A stretch of 7,875 bases of DNA. Source: Gemmatimonadaceae bacterium. GTDB lineage: Bacteria > Gemmatimonadota > Gemmatimonadetes > Gemmatimonadales > Gemmatimonadaceae. Of this stretch, positions 6,831 through 7,875 are shown one piece after another (position 1 is the stretch's first letter; each line of letters opens with the position of its first letter). The stretch is from assembly GCA_025356185.1 (NCBI GenBank), contig JANXUN010000590.1, positions 1 through 7,875 of the forward strand, given 5' to 3'. The notes under the pieces were generated by a model, which was given only the letters and a program-made list of their open reading frames with translations, was not told where the DNA came from and ran no database searches. The translations under genes and the position numbers were made by a program.

Positions 6831-7039
6831 CTTTCGAGCAGACCTTGCATCGACTTGAAGAGATCGTGCGCGAGCTCGAGCGCAATGATCTTGATCTCGA
6901 CAAGGCGTTGTTGTTTTTCGAGGAAGGTATCGGGCATCTTCGCGCAGCGAGCACGGCGCTGACCGTTGTGGACGCGCGCGTCCAGCAATTGGTCGAAGCG
7001 GCCGACGGGTCGTTCTCCGTGACCGAGCTGTCGGTCTGA
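6827..7039 (+). CDS. xseB: Exodeoxyribonuclease VII small subunit
   Basis: Small non-catalytic subunit that binds the helical arm of XseA to form exonuclease VII. It has 70 residues, within the family's usual 60-80. The whole protein is the expected two-helix hairpin: TFEQTLHRLEEIVRELERND, then LDLDKALLFFEEGIGHL, then a third helical stretch around VDARVQQLVE. The F-E-E-G-I element and the opening FE..L.RLEEIV are the family hallmarks. Start is GTG 6827, with GGAG 5 nt upstream and overlap with the xseA stop. The last ~10 residues (SFSVTELSV) are a variable tail. The stop is TGA 7037-7039, followed after 8 nt by the prenyltransferase gene. Confidence 0.92.
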   Translation: MTFEQTLHRLEEIVRELERNDLDLDKALLFFEEGIGHLRAASTALTVVDARVQQLVEAADGSFSVTELSV

Positions 7040-7047
7040 TCACGCAG

Positions 7048-7875
7048 ATGTCATCAACGGGCGTGGACACTCCCGCTGCGAACTTTGCGGCCGATCGCGT
7101 TGCCGTGCAGCACGCACTCGACGTTTTCTGTGCGCGCTGGCTCGACGACATGGCGCCCCTCACTGCCGAAGCGATTCGGTATTCGCTGCTTGGAGAAGGC
7201 AAGCGGCTGCGCGCGATCCTTTTGTGCGAAGCCTATCGCGCGTGCGGCGGCGTGGCGGATGTGCGCGACCTGGCGGCGTCCATCGAAGTCGTGCACGCGT
7301 ACTCGTTGGTGCACGACGATCTTCCGTGCATGGACGACGACGATGTCCGACGTGGGCGTCCGACGGTACATCGGGTGTATGGTGTGCCGGTTGCGACGGC
7401 TGCGGGGTTAGCCATGGTGCCGCTTGCTGCACGGAGTGCCTGGCATGCAGCGTGCGCGCTGGGGCTGTCAGATCATGAAGCGGGCGATATCGTGCGCGAA
7501 CTGATGCAAGCGTCGGGCGGCGGCGGGATGATCGGAGGACAGCTGCTCGATCTCGAAGCCGAAGGCGCTTCGTTCACCGTCGACTCGCTGGAACGGGTGC
7601 ATCGACTCAAAACCGGCGCGCTCATCACAGCGGCGGTGACGCTTGGCGCGCGAGCGGCACGAGCGACGGACCCCCAGCGGATCGCGCTCGCGCGCTACGG
7701 CGCTGCCATCGGACTGGCATTTCAAATCGCCGACGACGTGCTCGACGTCACCGCGACCACCGATCAACTCGGCAAAACGGCGGGACGCGATCTGGATTTG
7801 CGAAAGAGTACCTATCCGGCGCTGTTAGGCGTGGAGGGAGCAATTGCGAAGGCGATTGCGTTAGTCGAAGACGGT
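7048..7875 (+). CDS. ispA: Farnesyl/geranylgeranyl diphosphate synthase, 3' end outside window
   Basis: Short-chain trans-prenyl diphosphate synthase condensing isopentenyl diphosphate with allylic diphosphates; cytoplasmic, supplying quinone, carotenoid and cell-wall lipid carriers. From ATG 7048, 276 residues are open to the window end, against ~300 for the family, so about 25 are missing. Visible: GEGKRLRAILL; the first aspartate-rich motif DDLPCMDDDDVRRGRPTVH, with the two-residue insertion (DDxxxxD) of type II enzymes; GGMIGGQLLDLEAE; RLKTGALI; and the second motif FQIADDVLDVTATTDQLGKTAGRD followed by KSTYPALLG. The residue five before the first motif is Tyr (AYSLVHDD) as in E. coli IspA, which favours C15 product, though C20 cannot be excluded. 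Odd: the helix after the first motif reads TAAGLAMVPLAAR where relatives have AGDALLTLAF, losing the Asp. No clear Shine-Dalgarno; the gene follows xseB by 8 nt. dxs often comes next. Confidence 0.9.
   Translation, partial: MSSTGVDTPAANFAADRVAVQHALDVFCARWLDDMAPLTAEAIRYSLLGEGKRLRAILLCEAYRACGGVADVRDLAASIEVVHAYSLVHDDLPCMDDDDVRRGRPTVHRVYGVPVATAAGLAMVPLAARSAWHAACALGLSDHEAGDIVRELMQASGGGGMIGGQLLDLEAEGASFTVDSLERVHRLKTGALITAAVTLGARAARATDPQRIALARYGAAIGLAFQIADDVLDVTATTDQLGKTAGRDLDLRKSTYPALLGVEGAIAKAIALVEDG

Noticed and set aside
7384..7440. Frameshift or pseudogene in the prenyl synthase
   Set aside because: The frame stays open through the altered helix, and all downstream catalytic motifs are in the same frame.

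Overview
The window is a dense, single-direction block of housekeeping genes from a moderately GC-rich bacterium. Every gene I can support lies on the + strand. The order is pheT (3' part) – coiled-coil gene – zapA – 384-nt gap – rny – folD – xseA – xseB – ispA-type prenyltransferase (5' part, cut by the window end). RNase Y, a ZapA next to PheT, a type II short-chain prenyl synthase and frequent GTG/TTG starts fit a non-proteobacterial, GC-rich lineage. Gemmatimonadota is my best guess from gene order and protein character, but it is an inference that I could not check.

Region 1 (1-2735) is a tightly coupled three-gene set. The phenylalanyl-tRNA synthetase beta chain lacks its N-terminal tRNA-binding domain only because the window begins late. 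It overlaps by 11 nt a 153-residue coiled-coil gene that I cannot assign to a family, and that gene overlaps zapA through an ATGA junction. The position beside zapA suggests a ZapB/ZauP-like divisome partner.

Region 2 (2736-3119) is the only sizeable non-coding stretch. Its first half holds a degenerate palindromic element of about 134 bp (2789-2922), with arms that match as inverted repeats, one 9-nt tandem duplication in the right arm and a strong central hairpin. Its second half holds an extended -10-like promoter, several good RNA helices (candidate structured leader or 6S-type RNA), a hairpin that buries the rny Shine-Dalgarno, and a small stem-loop whose loop contains the rny start codon.

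Region 3 (3120-7875) is a second tightly packed operon. It encodes membrane-anchored RNase Y (RNA turnover), FolD (one-carbon folate metabolism), the two subunits of exonuclease VII (XseA and XseB, DNA repair), and a farnesyl/geranylgeranyl diphosphate synthase (isoprenoid precursors). Junctions are an 11-nt overlap (rny/folD), a 2-nt gap (folD/xseA), a GTGA overlap (xseA/xseB) and an 8-nt gap (xseB/ispA), so co-transcription and translational coupling are likely. xseA-xseB-ispA (often followed by dxs) is a widespread bacterial order.

The coding genes are ordinary. The less ordinary material is the palindromic element, the structured rny leader, and the unassigned coiled-coil gene beside zapA. 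I see no CRISPR array, tRNA, rRNA, transposase gene or defence system.
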